Shown here: piece by piece, positions 1-8,941 of the stretch
Numbering within the stretch: position 1 is the first letter of the stretch
Layout of the letters: the number at the start of each line of letters is the position of its first letter
Source: Betaproteobacteria bacterium
GTDB taxonomy: Bacteria > Pseudomonadota > Gammaproteobacteria > Burkholderiales > Rhodocyclaceae
DNA length: 45,685 nt
NCBI GenBank assembly: GCA_009777245.1
Contig: WRMF01000019.1
Location: forward strand, 1-45,685
Direction: 5' to 3'
Made by a program: the position numbers and the translations under genes
The notes under the pieces: generated by a model
The model's input: the letters and a program-made list of their open reading frames with translations, nothing else
Databases searched by the model: none
Told to the model about the DNA's origin: nothing

Positions 1-2
1 CC

Positions 3-443
3 TCTGTAGGGCGCTCCTTGTTCAAGCTCTCCGGTGATGGTGTGATTTATTCCGTCTACTATCACATTAGAGCGTCTTATGCCGATGCCCCTCGCATAAT
101 AAGTGTATCGCGGTTCGGCTTGGTTGGCAATCGTCACAAAATGTCCTCCGCTAACAGTCAGCGTTTTTTCGTCAATCGGAAATGCAATCATCGAGCTTAT
201 TGTCTCAAAGTCCCAAATTATAGGCGCCTTCATATCTACATTTCCGTTTTTATCTACAACGAAACCGTCTGTTTGCGCAGAGCCTCTGTTTTGGTTCAAA
301 CCCTCGCGAATAAATCGCATGGTAGTATTGTCGGTGACAACAATAAAAGAAGCGTGTTGAAGCGACAGGTCGATCTTTTCCTGATTTCTTCGCAACGATT
401 TTACGGATGTAATTTCAATTGAGGGGTGTGGGGGCCTCTTTGA
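3..443 (-). CDS. Partial beta-helix-like protein, cut by the left window edge and probably 5'-truncated
   Basis: An open frame on the minus strand enters the window at its left edge. It contains TDGFVVDKNGNVDMKAPIIW, IAFPIDEKTLTVSGGHFVTI and GIGIRRSNVIVDGINHTITG. The repeating short strands of the type 'sNVIVDGinHtI' resemble right-handed parallel beta-helix proteins, a fold shared by polysaccharide lyases, glycoside hydrolases and phage tailspikes. The reading frame opens after a TAA at 444-446, and no ATG or GTG precedes the conserved part; the first possible start is a TTG at 393-395. Upstream DNA (from about 480) is repeat-rich intergenic sequence, so the gene may have lost its 5' end. 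Codon use is more AT-rich than in neighbouring core genes, hinting at transfer. Function cannot be named; the fold call is from sequence texture only. Confidence 0.5.
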
Positions 444-696
444 TTATAAAAGATTTTTTTGTGCGGTATTGTCTCCTGCTCCCAAAATAAGCCGACACCA
501 ACTACCAGACGCTCGTCTGGATTCCTCGCCTTCGCGGGAGTGATTGGTAGGCTAGCGCCCGCGCGGAATATTACCATCTATGCGCCATTTTATCAAAGTT
601 GATTAATTGTACTGTATACCTTCTCGCGCATAAAAACAAGCGCTTGCATCGGCTTCAGCGCCTTAATGGCAATCTCAATTTAAGTTTAAGAGTAAA

Positions 697-812
697 GTAA
701 TCGCGGCGCGGCAAGCCCTCTCCCCCGCCCCTCTCCCACTCGCAGCGTAGCCAAAGGCCGGGAGAGGGTTCGTAAAATGCACTCACTTGAAACAAAATCG
801 CTCTAGTTATTA
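697..812. repeat. Dispersed repeat copy (subfamily B of the MITE-like family)
   Basis: This stretch contains 'agccaaaggccgggagaggg' followed by TTCGTAAAATGCACTCACTT, then GAAACAAAATCGCTCTA. The same order of blocks recurs at about 5235-5319 and, rearranged, at 39190-39335. The right end (reverse complement TAGAGCGATTTTG) resembles the TATAGCG terminal repeat of the MITE-like elements at 13210 and 18405. The rest of 446-944 shows no supported gene; a short hairpin resembling the CCTTCGCGGGA repeat lies near 520-545. Confidence 0.6.
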
Positions 813-944
813 CGGGCGCTGGCTTCCGCCAGAGAGATCGGCTCCAGAACGCCGACCGCCAAGGCACCATCCTCACACCACTGCCGCGCGGCGGCATGAC
901 CGGAATGGCAGCAGGCACGCAAGGATCAGTCGGCTCCTCCAAGC

Positions 945-1184
945 CTACTTCAACACGCCGCGCATTACCTTGACCTTGGCGGCGTCCTTGATCTCCAGCT
1001 TGCCGCTCTGACCGCAAAGGTTGCCGCAAACGCAGGACACCCTGATGCGGATGACGGAAGGAACAATATCGTTGCAATCCGCACACTCATAGTACAAATC
1101 GCCGCCGCTTGGCAGAGCATCCGGAGAAGGAGCAGGCTCTATCGCATGAAACTTGTAAATTTTGCGCAAATCAACGTCAGACAT
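945..1184 (-). CDS. Small zinc-ribbon-like hypothetical protein
   Basis: A 79-residue protein, MSDVDLRKIYKFHAIEPAPS at its N-terminus. It has a CADC pair (CxxC) in the first half and a second cluster CVCGNLCG, giving a likely four-cysteine metal site of zinc-ribbon type. The ATG at 1182-1184 is chosen over an upstream in-frame ATG near 1238 because GAGG sits 8 nt upstream of it. The C-terminus (GKLEIKDAAKVKVMRGVLK) is basic. No pathway can be assigned. The gene stands alone between repeat-rich gaps, which with the good ribosome-binding site suggests a real, independently transcribed gene. Confidence 0.65.
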   Translation of the reverse strand: MSDVDLRKIYKFHAIEPAPSPDALPSGGDLYYECADCNDIVPSVIRIRVSCVCGNLCGQSGKLEIKDAAKVKVMRGVLK

Positions 1185-1576
1185 AATCTTTTCCTCAAAC
1201 AGACAGTGAAAGGCGGCACACAGCCTAAAGCTATTCATTATAAGCCAATTTACTAAAAAATGTAAGTGATGCGCTCGCCTCTCGCATGAAGCATCCCGCC
1301 GCTTGTCATTTAGCGGAAGGAATGTCGGCAGGAATCCAGCAAAGCCTTGCGTTCTTCTGGCGTTTCCGCATGGGAATGCCGTTCCTGTCCTGCCCTGGAA
1401 ACCTGTCTCTGCTTCTGAAGCCGTACTGGACCTTCAAAAAGGGGCTTTCAAACTACCAGCTTTTCCAGAGTGCGTTGGATTGAAGCCGGTTCGCATGAAA
1501 AAATTATTCCGGGCAGCGCTGCGCCTTAGCTGAAATGACTTATGGGTTATGGTATGCGCGAAAGAGCGGCTGCATC

Positions 1577-1608
1577 TGTTAGTCGCGTGGTTTGCAGAAA
1601 ACACTATA
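1577..1608 (-). repeat. MITE-like terminal repeat (single end) upstream of glnD
   Basis: Read on the minus strand this begins TATAGTGTTTTCTGCAAACC and continues to a CGCGACTAA block, matching the inverted ends of the elements at 13210-13307 and 18405-18566. Only one end is clear here. The element stops 35 bp before glnD. The remaining DNA in 1239-1576 shows nothing else I can support. Confidence 0.6.
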
Positions 1609-1642
1609 GAATCCTGCAAATCGGATTCTTCACTTGGACAAT

Positions 1643-4201
1643 ATGGAACTGCAAAAAGTCGCCCTTGAGCTACGCGAAAGGTTAAGCGAGGGGCGAAAGC
1701 GCCTGACGGCGGATTACCGGCAAAACCAGGATGCGCCCGGATTTTTACAGGCGCATACGGAACTGGCAGATGACGCATTGCGCCGAATCTGGCTGGCGGC
1801 TAAACTCCCCCGGTCGCTCGCATTGGCGGCAGTGGGCGGCTATGGGCGCAATGAACTCTACCCATGTTCCGATGTGGATTTGTTGATCCTGCTCCCTGTC
1901 GAGGCGGATGACGCCTTGCGGGAAAAACTCTCATTTCTGGTCGGGCTGTTCTGGGACATCGGGCTGGAAACGGGGCACAGCATCCGCACGGTCACAGAAT
2001 GCGTACATGAAGCGGCAGGCGATATCACCATACAGTCCGCGTTACTGGACAGCCGCCTGCTGACCGGCGATGCCAAATTGTTCGAGACCTTCCGCGCGGA
2101 GTTTTCGGCCAATCTCGACACAACAGCCTTTTTCACCGCCAGGCAACTGGAGCAGGAAGCGCGTTATCAGCGGTATCGGGAAACCTCAAACAACCTTGAA
2201 CCCAACTGCAAGGAAAGTCCCGGCGGACTGCGTGATTTGCAGAACATTCTCTGGATCGCCAAGGGATGTGGTTACGGCAATGACTGGCATGATTTGCGCC
2301 GACGCGATTTTTTCTCAAGGGAAATTCTGGCGCAGGCGATTGAATGCGAACGCTATCTGCAACATCTGCGGATTCTCCTGCACCTTGTCGCCAAGCGGCG
2401 GGAAGATCGCCTGCTCTTCGACCATCAGGAAAGTCTGGCAAAGGAGATGGGGATAGAGGCCGCCGAAAACCGTCGCGCCTCTGAAGTTCTGATGCAGATC
2501 TATTACCGCAATGCCCAGCTTGTCACCCAGATCAATACCATTTTCTTGCGAGGCGTTGCGACCAAGATGCAGCCTGTGGAGCATTCGCTGCCGCTAAACG
2601 CTCGTTTTCAGAAATCTGGCGATTTTCTTGACATAACGGATGAGGATGTTTTCCGTCAGCATCCGCCTGCCTTGTTGGAGAGCTTCGCGCTGATAGAACA
2701 ATATCCTGATCTGCGCGGCATGACCGCTCGCGCCCTGCACGCCCTCTGGCAGGCGCAAGACCTGATTGATAACGATTATCAAGCCGCGCCGGAAAATCGC
2801 CGCCGCTTTCTTTCCCTGTTTCAGGGCGGGCATGGCGTCACCCGTGTTTTCTCCCTGATGAGCCAGTTCGGCATTCTGGGGCGTTATCTGCCAGCTTTCG
2901 GAAAAATTATCGGACAGATGCAGCATGACCTTTTCCATGTCTACACGGTCGACCAGCATATTTTGCAGACGCTTCGCAATCTTCGCCGATTCGCCCTTGA
3001 CGAGTACGCGCACGAATATCCCGAATGCAGCCGCTTGCACAATGCCTTTGCCCGTCCCTGGACGCTCTACGTCGCCGCCCTGTTCCACGACATCGCCAAA
3101 GGGCGCGGCGGAGACCATTCCCTGCTCGGCATGGAAGACGCTCGCGTCTTCTCTGAAGCGCACGAAATTGACGCGGAAGACGCCGAGCTTATCGTCTGGC
3201 TGGTCGGCAAGCATCTCCTGATGTCGCAAGTCGCGCAAAAAGAGGACATCAGCAATCCGGCGGTCATTGCCGCTTTTGCCGCAGAAGCACGGGATCATCG
3301 GCGTCTGACGGCGCTTTATCTCCTGACCGTTGCCGACATTCGCGCCACCGGCCCGAAACTCTGGAACGACTGGAAAGCCAGACTGCTGGAAGACCTCTAC
3401 CGCCTGACCATGCAACATCTGGAAAGCGGAGAACCAGCCGAACCGCAGGGAATCATTCAGGAACGGCAGGCAAAGGCGCTGAAACTGCTCCGCTATTTCG
3501 CGCTTCAGGACACGGTGCACGAGCGGCTCTGGAGCCAGTTCGACACCGTCTACTTCCTGCGCCACTCCGCCGAGGAAATTGCCTGGCATACCCGCTCCCT
3601 GCATTACTGCATCCAGATTGACAAACCCGTCGTCAAGGCGCGGACACATCCGGGCGGCGGGCTGCAAGTCATGGTATACACCCTTGACGAACCCCGCCTT
3701 TTCCTCAGGATTTCCGCTTTTTTCGCTCGCGCGGGCTTTAACATCGTCGAGGCAAAAATCCATACGACCCGGCATGGCTACGCGCTGGATAGTTTTATCA
3801 TGTTGGATATAGGCAACAATGCCGAAGACCGGGACATGATCGCCTTTATTGAGAGCGAGCTTGCCCGTGTTCTGGCAGAGCATCTTCCCGTTCTGGAACC
3901 CGGCGCGGCGCGTCTTTCCCGACAGGCGCGGCATTTTCCGATTGTCCCTGAAGTCCGTATCGCGCCTGATGAAAGCGGCGAGCAACATGTGCTCTCCGTG
4001 ATTGCCGCCGACCGTCCCGGCCTTTTGTATCACATCGCGGAAACCCTTGTCCGGCATCAGGTCGCCTTGCACACGGCGCGTATCGCTACCCTTGGCGAGC
4101 GGGCGGAAGATGTCTTTCTGATAAGTAGCCCAGAACTCGACAATGATGTAGAATGCCTGAAGTTGGAGCAGGATTTGCTGAAAGTGTTAAAAATATGCTG
4201 A
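1643..4201 (+). CDS. glnD: Bifunctional uridylyltransferase/uridylyl-removing enzyme GlnD
   Basis: GlnD senses glutamine and adds or removes UMP on the PII proteins GlnB/GlnK, so controlling glutamine synthetase and nitrogen-regulated transcription. The 852-residue product has the full family architecture. A nucleotidyltransferase motif GGYGRNELYPCSDVDLL lies near residues 65-81. An HD phosphohydrolase motif LYVAALFHDIAKGRGGDHS lies near residue 480 and performs UMP removal. Two C-terminal ACT domains lie at about 675-735 (DEPRLFLRISAFFARAGFNI) and 780-845 (AADRPGLLYHIAETLV), for glutamine sensing. The ATG at 1643 is preferred to a TTG three codons upstream, although no strong Shine-Dalgarno is visible. 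The family is usually near map/rpsB/dapD, but none of these is visible here. Length is normal and all catalytic motifs are intact. Confidence 0.97.
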   Translation: MELQKVALELRERLSEGRKRLTADYRQNQDAPGFLQAHTELADDALRRIWLAAKLPRSLALAAVGGYGRNELYPCSDVDLLILLPVEADDALREKLSFLVGLFWDIGLETGHSIRTVTECVHEAAGDITIQSALLDSRLLTGDAKLFETFRAEFSANLDTTAFFTARQLEQEARYQRYRETSNNLEPNCKESPGGLRDLQNILWIAKGCGYGNDWHDLRRRDFFSREILAQAIECERYLQHLRILLHLVAKRREDRLLFDHQESLAKEMGIEAAENRRASEVLMQIYYRNAQLVTQINTIFLRGVATKMQPVEHSLPLNARFQKSGDFLDITDEDVFRQHPPALLESFALIEQYPDLRGMTARALHALWQAQDLIDNDYQAAPENRRRFLSLFQGGHGVTRVFSLMSQFGILGRYLPAFGKIIGQMQHDLFHVYTVDQHILQTLRNLRRFALDEYAHEYPECSRLHNAFARPWTLYVAALFHDIAKGRGGDHSLLGMEDARVFSEAHEIDAEDAELIVWLVGKHLLMSQVAQKEDISNPAVIAAFAAEARDHRRLTALYLLTVADIRATGPKLWNDWKARLLEDLYRLTMQHLESGEPAEPQGIIQERQAKALKLLRYFALQDTVHERLWSQFDTVYFLRHSAEEIAWHTRSLHYCIQIDKPVVKARTHPGGGLQVMVYTLDEPRLFLRISAFFARAGFNIVEAKIHTTRHGYALDSFIMLDIGNNAEDRDMIAFIESELARVLAEHLPVLEPGAARLSRQARHFPIVPEVRIAPDESGEQHVLSVIAADRPGLLYHIAETLVRHQVALHTARIATLGERAEDVFLISSPELDNDVECLKLEQDLLKVLKIC

Positions 4202-4264
4202 AACGGCATTTGTGGTAAAATTAATTGTCTGACTACCAGTTGCATACGCGCAGGAGTAGAAATC

Positions 4265-5134
4265 ATGCAGCACTCATTGAAATTCGTGAAGAACATTTGC
4301 TCATTCGCCATTCTGGCGATATTTCTCCATTCTCTGACCGCTTGTTCCGAAACGTCGCCTGACGCCGACCCGGCTCAAGCGTCGCCTAGCGCCTACCCGG
4401 TTGAAGCATTGACTCGCTATTCATTGCTGGAACTGTCCGATGAGCCGCCATTCACCCAACAGGATGTGGACGCCTATGCCGAAATTCGCGCCCGCACCCA
4501 ATACGCGACTCTCGGCGAACTACAGGGTCAGGAGATATTCATCGAATTGCTAGAAGCCTACGGATTGAGTCACAAGCGTTTTTACTTTCTGACCGTTAAA
4601 ATCCCTCTCGCCAGCCTTGTTGTGACCTACGGGGAAATCAATTATGAGGGGTTGTCGGATAGTCTGGCGGTTACGCCAGAGGAAGCGGATATTGTGGAAA
4701 ACAGTTGGGAGAAGCTTAATCCTCCCGGCTCTCCTTTTCTGGAAGAAGCAAGAAAACTCGCAAGAGCGGAGCGCGAGGCGCGCATGGCGAATGAAGAAGA
4801 TTTACGCGAGATGATGAAAAAAGAGCCGCCGCTTACACAAGCGGATGTGGATGCCTGGCTTCATTTTGAAGGACGCTTCGATGAGATTTTCACTTACTCG
4901 CCCGATCTTCAGAACGAACAGCAGGCCATAATTTCCGCGCTTTTTGAGGAAAGCGGACTGACCGCGACTCGCTACGACTATGTCCTCGGGAAAATCTGGG
5001 TCTTCGTTCGACCGCTTGTATTCAACATGACGGACGATGGCGCGAGCGTCCGGTTGCGCGCAGAAGAGAGGGCGCTGTTACGGAAGAATCAGGACAAAAT
5101 AGTGGCCTTGTACAAGAAACGGCTGCAAGAATAG
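4265..5134 (+). CDS. Putative lipoprotein with an internal duplicated domain
   Basis: A 289-residue protein starting MQHSLKFVKNICSF, with a signal peptide ending in the lipobox LTAC at about residue 27, so it is probably a lipid-anchored envelope protein. AGGAG lies a few bases upstream of the ATG. The mature part carries two related segments: DEPPFTQQDVDAYAEI at about residue 60 and KEPPLTQADVDAWLHF at about residue 186. Each is followed by a helical region with an aromatic 'RFYFLTVKI' or 'RYDYVLGKI' stretch, suggesting duplication of a roughly 100-residue unit. I do not recognise the family. It follows glnD by 63 bp on the same strand and could share its transcript. Confidence 0.75.
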   Translation: MQHSLKFVKNICSFAILAIFLHSLTACSETSPDADPAQASPSAYPVEALTRYSLLELSDEPPFTQQDVDAYAEIRARTQYATLGELQGQEIFIELLEAYGLSHKRFYFLTVKIPLASLVVTYGEINYEGLSDSLAVTPEEADIVENSWEKLNPPGSPFLEEARKLARAEREARMANEEDLREMMKKEPPLTQADVDAWLHFEGRFDEIFTYSPDLQNEQQAIISALFEESGLTATRYDYVLGKIWVFVRPLVFNMTDDGASVRLRAEERALLRKNQDKIVALYKKRLQE

Positions 5135-5199
5135 CCCTGAACCCGCCTTCGCGTTCGAGTAGGTTAGAGTCTGTGCGGAATAACGACCACGCCGCTCTC

Positions 5200-5319
5200 G
5201 GGGTTAAAAATTTTTAACCCCTACGCCGCAAGCGGGAAAGTGTGGTCACTCGCGACTAAGCCAAAGGCCGGGGGATAGTTCGTACAATAATGCGCTCACT
5301 TGAACCAAAACCGCTATAA
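5200..5319. repeat. Palindrome plus dispersed repeat subfamily B, reaching into the MATE gene start
   Basis: Positions 5200-5221 form a perfect 22-bp palindrome, GGGGTTAAAAA mirrored by TTTTTAACCCC. A one-mismatch version sits inside the element at 18491-18512. Downstream, 'agccaaaggccgggggatag', TTCGTACAATAATGCGCTCA and CTTGAACCAAAACCGCTATA match the copy at 697-812. The terminal CCGCTATA is the inverted form of the TATAGCGG end seen at 32396. The palindrome might act as a bidirectional terminator, but it has no long T-tract after a loop. Confidence 0.65.
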
Positions 5320-6715
5320 AACTTCGCTCCTCCCGCTTTCCGGGCGCATTGTGGCGCTGGCCTGGCCCATGCTGGTCGCGCATTTGGCCTCAATCGGGAT
5401 GATTCTGCTCGATACGATGATCGTAGGTCGCCATTCGACCGAACATCTGGCGGCAGTGGCGTTGGGTGGCGGAATTTATGTAACGCTGATGCTGGGGATG
5501 ACCGGCATATTGATGGCGCTTGTGCCGATAATCGGTCAGGACTATGGCGCGGGGCGCAAGGACATGATTGGGGATCATGTGCGTAATGGATTATGGCTGG
5601 CCGCGTTTCTTTCGCTTGCCGGTTTTCTGTTGCTCTCCTTCCCGCAGCAAGTGTTTGCTCTTGCCAAACTGGAACCGGAACTGCAAGCAATAGCCGCTTC
5701 CTATCTCTATCTTCTGGCTTTTTCCCTGCCTGCGGCGTTGGGTTATCGCGTGTTCCAGGCCACAGCCACCGCGCTTGGCTATCCCTTGCCGCTGATGTAT
5801 ATCGCGCTCTCGGAGGTTATGCTGCACGCGCCTTTGACCTGGGCGCTGGTCGGCGGTCTGCCCGCCCTTTCCATTCCCGCGCTGGGCGCAAACGGGGCTG
5901 CCATTTCGCAAATCGTCGTCAACTGGCTTGCTCTCCTTGTTGCCTGCTTCCTTTTGAAGCGGCATCATCGTTTTTCGCCCTATGGCATTTTTTCGGCATC
6001 CCTTGCCCGGCTTCGCCCGCGCCTCGCTTCGCAGAAGGCGATGTTGCGCCTTGGCCTGCCGATTGGCTTTTCCTATCTGGTCGAAGTCAGCGTCTTTACC
6101 CTGATGGTGTTCTTCATTGCCAGAATCGGAGTGGCGGAAGTGAGCGCCTATCGCATTGCGGCCAACATTTCCACCTTGGCCTACATGCTGCCGCTATCTC
6201 TGGCGACCGCCACCGCCGTGCTTGTCGCGCAGGCCGCAGGCGCAAGACAGGAGCGGCTTGCCGCTACCGCCATCGGCGTCGGACAAATGACAAGTATTAT
6301 CTCTGCCCTTTCTCTTGCCCTGTTAATCTATCTTTTTCGCTTTCCCCTTGCCCGTCTGGCGACGACGGACGCGCAGGTGATTGAAATCGCAGGCATGATG
6401 TTGGCTTACGTTGCCGCCTATCAGTTTTTTGACGCGGTTCAGACTGTCGCCGCCTTTTCCTTGCGCGCCTATAAAATCAGCTTTATCCCGCTCTGCATTC
6501 ATATTGGCTGCTTCTGGGGATTGGGCATCGGGCTTGGCTTCTGGCTCGCGTTTCACGCGCCAACGCCGCAGGGGGCTGCGGGCTTTTGGCAGGCAATCGT
6601 GCTTGCGACTATTGCGGCCTCTTTCTTTTTGGGCGGACTTTTGCTGATCGTGGTAAAACTCCGTCTTCGGCGGGAAATATCGCCTCTTACTTCAATTCAG
6701 GAGAACTCTTCATGA
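5300..6715 (+). CDS. MATE-family multidrug/Na+ efflux transporter
   Basis: A 471-residue, very hydrophobic protein with about 12 membrane segments, beginning ALAWPMLVAHLASIGMILLD and TMIVGRHSTEHLAAVALGGG, the typical MATE N-terminal helices. The internal duplication shows in the second-half motif IGFSYLVEVSVFTLMVFFIA. Members export cationic drugs or metabolites in exchange for Na+ or H+. The start is uncertain. The only in-frame candidate giving the full N-terminus is a TTG at 5300, since TAA lies at 5288-5290. That TTG sits inside a dispersed repeat and has no clear ribosome-binding site. A GTG at 5351 is an alternative. The stop overlaps the next gene by 4 nt (ATGA), so the two are translationally coupled. 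Confidence 0.9.
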   Translation: MNQNRYKTSLLPLSGRIVALAWPMLVAHLASIGMILLDTMIVGRHSTEHLAAVALGGGIYVTLMLGMTGILMALVPIIGQDYGAGRKDMIGDHVRNGLWLAAFLSLAGFLLLSFPQQVFALAKLEPELQAIAASYLYLLAFSLPAALGYRVFQATATALGYPLPLMYIALSEVMLHAPLTWALVGGLPALSIPALGANGAAISQIVVNWLALLVACFLLKRHHRFSPYGIFSASLARLRPRLASQKAMLRLGLPIGFSYLVEVSVFTLMVFFIARIGVAEVSAYRIAANISTLAYMLPLSLATATAVLVAQAAGARQERLAATAIGVGQMTSIISALSLALLIYLFRFPLARLATTDAQVIEIAGMMLAYVAAYQFFDAVQTVAAFSLRAYKISFIPLCIHIGCFWGLGIGLGFWLAFHAPTPQGAAGFWQAIVLATIAASFFLGGLLLIVVKLRLRREISPLTSIQENSS

Positions 6716-7308
6716 CAACCAATATTCTCGTCGTCGGCATTGGCGGACAAGGCATCATGACCGCTGCGGAAATTCTCGCTCAGACGGCTGTCGCGCAAGG
6801 TTTTGAGGCCAAGAAAACCGAAGTGGCCGGTATGAGCCAGCGCGGCGGCGTGGTCTCGTCGCATGTTCGCTTCGGAAAACAAGTGCTATCGCCGGAAATC
6901 GCGCCTGGCGAAGCGGATGTGCTCCTGGGCTTCGAGGCAGCGGAAGCGATGCGTTGGAGCCATTATTTGCGCCCCAACGGCGTAGCGATGATAAATCACC
7001 TGCGCCTCGCGCCGCCTATCGTCTCCCTCGGCCTGTTCGACTATCCAGCCGACCCGATTGCTTCCGTCCGCGATTCCGCCCTTGATCGCGGCATTACCGT
7101 CCGCGACCTTGACGCGGGCGAAATAGCCCGTGAATTGGGCGACATCCGCCTTGTCAATACCATCATGCTGGGCGCAATTTCCGGGCATCTTCCCTTTTCC
7201 GCCGAAATTTTGGAGGAAAATATTCTCAATCGTTTCAGCGCGAAAGACCCGGAAATAGGCGAGATCAACGCCAAGGCCTTCGCGAGGGGACAGGAAGCCG
7301 CGCGTTAG
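6712..7308 (+). CDS. iorB: Indolepyruvate oxidoreductase subunit beta (pyruvate ferredoxin oxidoreductase gamma family)
   Basis: A 198-residue protein with the gamma-subunit signature near its N-terminus, VVGIGGQGIMTAAEILAQTA, followed by KKTEVAGMSQRGGVVSSHVR. In the heterodimeric IOR enzyme this subunit pairs with the TPP-binding alpha subunit to oxidise aryl pyruvates to aryl-acetyl-CoA using ferredoxin. GGAGAA precedes the ATG, which overlaps the end of the MATE gene (ATGA). No iorA is present in the window: the downstream neighbour is convergent ubiG. Either the partner is elsewhere or this is one of the stand-alone homologues. The family call is firm; the substrate is not. Confidence 0.85.
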   Translation: MTTNILVVGIGGQGIMTAAEILAQTAVAQGFEAKKTEVAGMSQRGGVVSSHVRFGKQVLSPEIAPGEADVLLGFEAAEAMRWSHYLRPNGVAMINHLRLAPPIVSLGLFDYPADPIASVRDSALDRGITVRDLDAGEIARELGDIRLVNTIMLGAISGHLPFSAEILEENILNRFSAKDPEIGEINAKAFARGQEAAR

Positions 7309-7425
7309 GCGTTGAGTCACCCCGAAGGCCGGTGATTCCTCGATACAGGTTAGAGAGCCTCAATGCTCAATAAAACAATCTCGCTCGCCTCGCCATTCAT
7401 TTCGAGGATTGCGCTTAACAAGTGT

Positions 7426-8145
7426 TCAAACCGGACGCATTGCCGCCAGCAGGTAATTAACGCTGACGTCATCGCTCAGGTAGTAGCGGCGGGTTATCGG
7501 CTGATAGGAAAGACCGATCGGGGCGGAAGGCTCTAGCGCCGATTCACGACACCAGCGCGAAAGCTCGGAAGGCGTGATAAAGCGCCTGAAGTCGTGTGTC
7601 CCTTTGGGGAGCAGGCTCAGCAGGTATTCCGCGCCAATGATGGCAAAGAGAAAAGACTTGGGGTTACGGTTCAGGGTCGAAAAAAACACCTTACCCCCCG
7701 GCTTTACAAGTCTGGCGGCGGCATGAACAACGCTTGCCGGATCAGGAACATGCTCCAGCATTTCCAGGCAGGCGACCATATCGAAGGAAGCCGGATGCTC
7801 CTTTGCCAACTCCTCGGCGGAAGTTTGCCGATAATCCACATCAAGCCCGCTTTCCAGAAGATGCAGACGGGCGACTCCCAGGGGTTTTTCCGCCAAGTCA
7901 ATGCCGGTAACGCGCGCGCCGCGCATTGCCATTCCTTCGGCAAGCAGGCCGCCGCCGCATCCGATGTCGAGCGCGGTTTTGCCCGCCAGCGGCATTTCCC
8001 GCTCAATCCAGTCAAGGCGCAAGGGATTGATTTCGTGCAGGGGCTTGAATTCACTGTTGTTGTCCCACCAGCGATGGGCAAGCTCGCTGAATTTGGCAAG
8101 CTCTTCCGGATCGGCGTTGGGTGGTGTTGGCGAGGTTTCAATCAT
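7426..8145 (-). CDS. ubiG: Ubiquinone biosynthesis O-methyltransferase UbiG
   Basis: This SAM-dependent enzyme carries out both O-methylation steps of ubiquinone synthesis. The 239-residue protein has the hallmark N-terminal segment [20 protein letters not shown] and RLDWIE, the SAM-binding motif [20 protein letters not shown], and the [10 protein letters not shown] motif, all typical of UbiG/Coq3. The ATG at 8143-8145 (MIETSPTPP) is chosen because the longer in-frame extension to 8217 would run through the terminator at 8174-8203. It lies downstream of the OmpA-family gene on the same strand but beyond that terminator. It is convergent with iorB. Confidence 0.95.
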   Translation of the reverse strand: MIETSPTPPNADPEELAKFSELAHRWWDNNSEFKPLHEINPLRLDWIEREMPLAGKTALDIGCGGGLLAEGMAMRGARVTGIDLAEKPLGVARLHLLESGLDVDYRQTSAEELAKEHPASFDMVACLEMLEHVPDPASVVHAAARLVKPGGKVFFSTLNRNPKSFLFAIIGAEYLLSLLPKGTHDFRRFITPSELSRWCRESALEPSAPIGLSYQPITRRYYLSDDVSVNYLLAAMRPV

Positions 8146-8173
8146 AGTTGCAATTGGTTTTGGTTGCCGGAAC

Positions 8174-8203
8174 AAAAAAGCCCCGCCAGAAGCAGGGCTT
8201 TTA
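8174..8203 (-). terminator. Rho-independent terminator after the OmpA-family gene
   Basis: On the minus strand AAAAGCCC and GGGCTTTT flank a loop of about 11 nt, ending in a run of T (reading ...GGGGCTTTTTTG). It lies 17 bp past the stop of the OmpA-family gene and is placed to end its transcript. Confidence 0.85.
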
Positions 8204-8219
8204 ATCGTCAGAAACAAGA

Positions 8220-8888
8220 TTAGTTGGTCGTGCCGATCAGCTCAATATCAACCCGACGATCAGGTTGCAGGCACTCGACCAGTTTCTTGTTGGAGCCGTG
8301 TTCCCTGCCGAGATTGTCGCAGGCATCGCCGGTGACGGGCTGGGTCTTGCCTCTACCTTCGGTGTAGACACGGTCAGCCGCAACACCCTGGCTTACCAGA
8401 TAATCTTTCACCGCAGCGGCGCGCCGCTCGGAAAGCCTCTGATTGTAGGCGCTTCCGCCGATACGGTCGGTATGACCCACCGCGATGATGACTTCCAGAT
8501 TGATTTGATTGGCTCTGGCAGCGACTTCATCCAGCTTGGCGCGGCCTTCGGGGCGCAATTCAGCCTTATTGAAATCAAACAGGGCGTCGGCAGCCAAAGT
8601 GACCTTGGCGTCAGGGGCAACACGCGCCTCAGGACGAGCGGGAGCAGCAGGAGCGGCAGCGCCATCACATACGGCGGCGGGCATCAGGTCTCGGTCGCAC
8701 TGGCAACCAGCGGGATCATTGGCGGCGGCGGCAGGCGTCCAGTATCCGGTGCGCCAGCAAAGACCCGCGCCGCTCGTGACGACTTCGCCGCGCTGATCAA
8801 TGACGTAAACACGCTCCTGGGCTTGCGCGACAGCGCCGATGCCGAGGAGCAGCACGAGAGCAAGAGACTTTTGCAAAACTTTTTTCAT
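8220..8888 (-). CDS. OmpA-family outer membrane protein
   Basis: A 222-residue secreted protein. The signal peptide is [20 protein letters not shown], with cleavage after AQA. An N-terminal segment [20 protein letters not shown] leads into GYWTPAA, typical of betaproteobacterial OmpA-type porin-like proteins. After an Ala/Pro-rich linker comes a C-terminal OmpA peptidoglycan-binding domain from about residue 95: [40 protein letters not shown], then [12 protein letters not shown]. The TD..R residues bind diaminopimelate of peptidoglycan, tethering the outer membrane to the wall. There is no N-terminal eight-stranded barrel at this length. Cysteines in [13 protein letters not shown] and the C-terminal pair may form disulfides. 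Confidence 0.93.
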   Translation of the reverse strand: MKKVLQKSLALVLLLGIGAVAQAQERVYVIDQRGEVVTSGAGLCWRTGYWTPAAAANDPAGCQCDRDLMPAAVCDGAAAPAAPARPEARVAPDAKVTLAADALFDFNKAELRPEGRAKLDEVAARANQINLEVIIAVGHTDRIGGSAYNQRLSERRAAAVKDYLVSQGVAADRVYTEGRGKTQPVTGDACDNLGREHGSNKKLVECLQPDRRVDIELIGTTN

Positions 8889-8941
8889 GGCGGTTCCTTA
8901 TTTGATAATTGTTGAAAATCATATCTGACAGCAAGAGCCTG

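Noticed and set aside
2594-4072. A 492-codon antisense open frame within glnD
   Set aside because: It lies wholly opposite a strongly conserved gene and shows no family motifs; long antisense frames are common in GC-rich genes.
8146-8217. N-terminal extension of ubiG by 24 codons
   Set aside because: It would be translated through the terminator at 8174-8203 and adds no conserved sequence.
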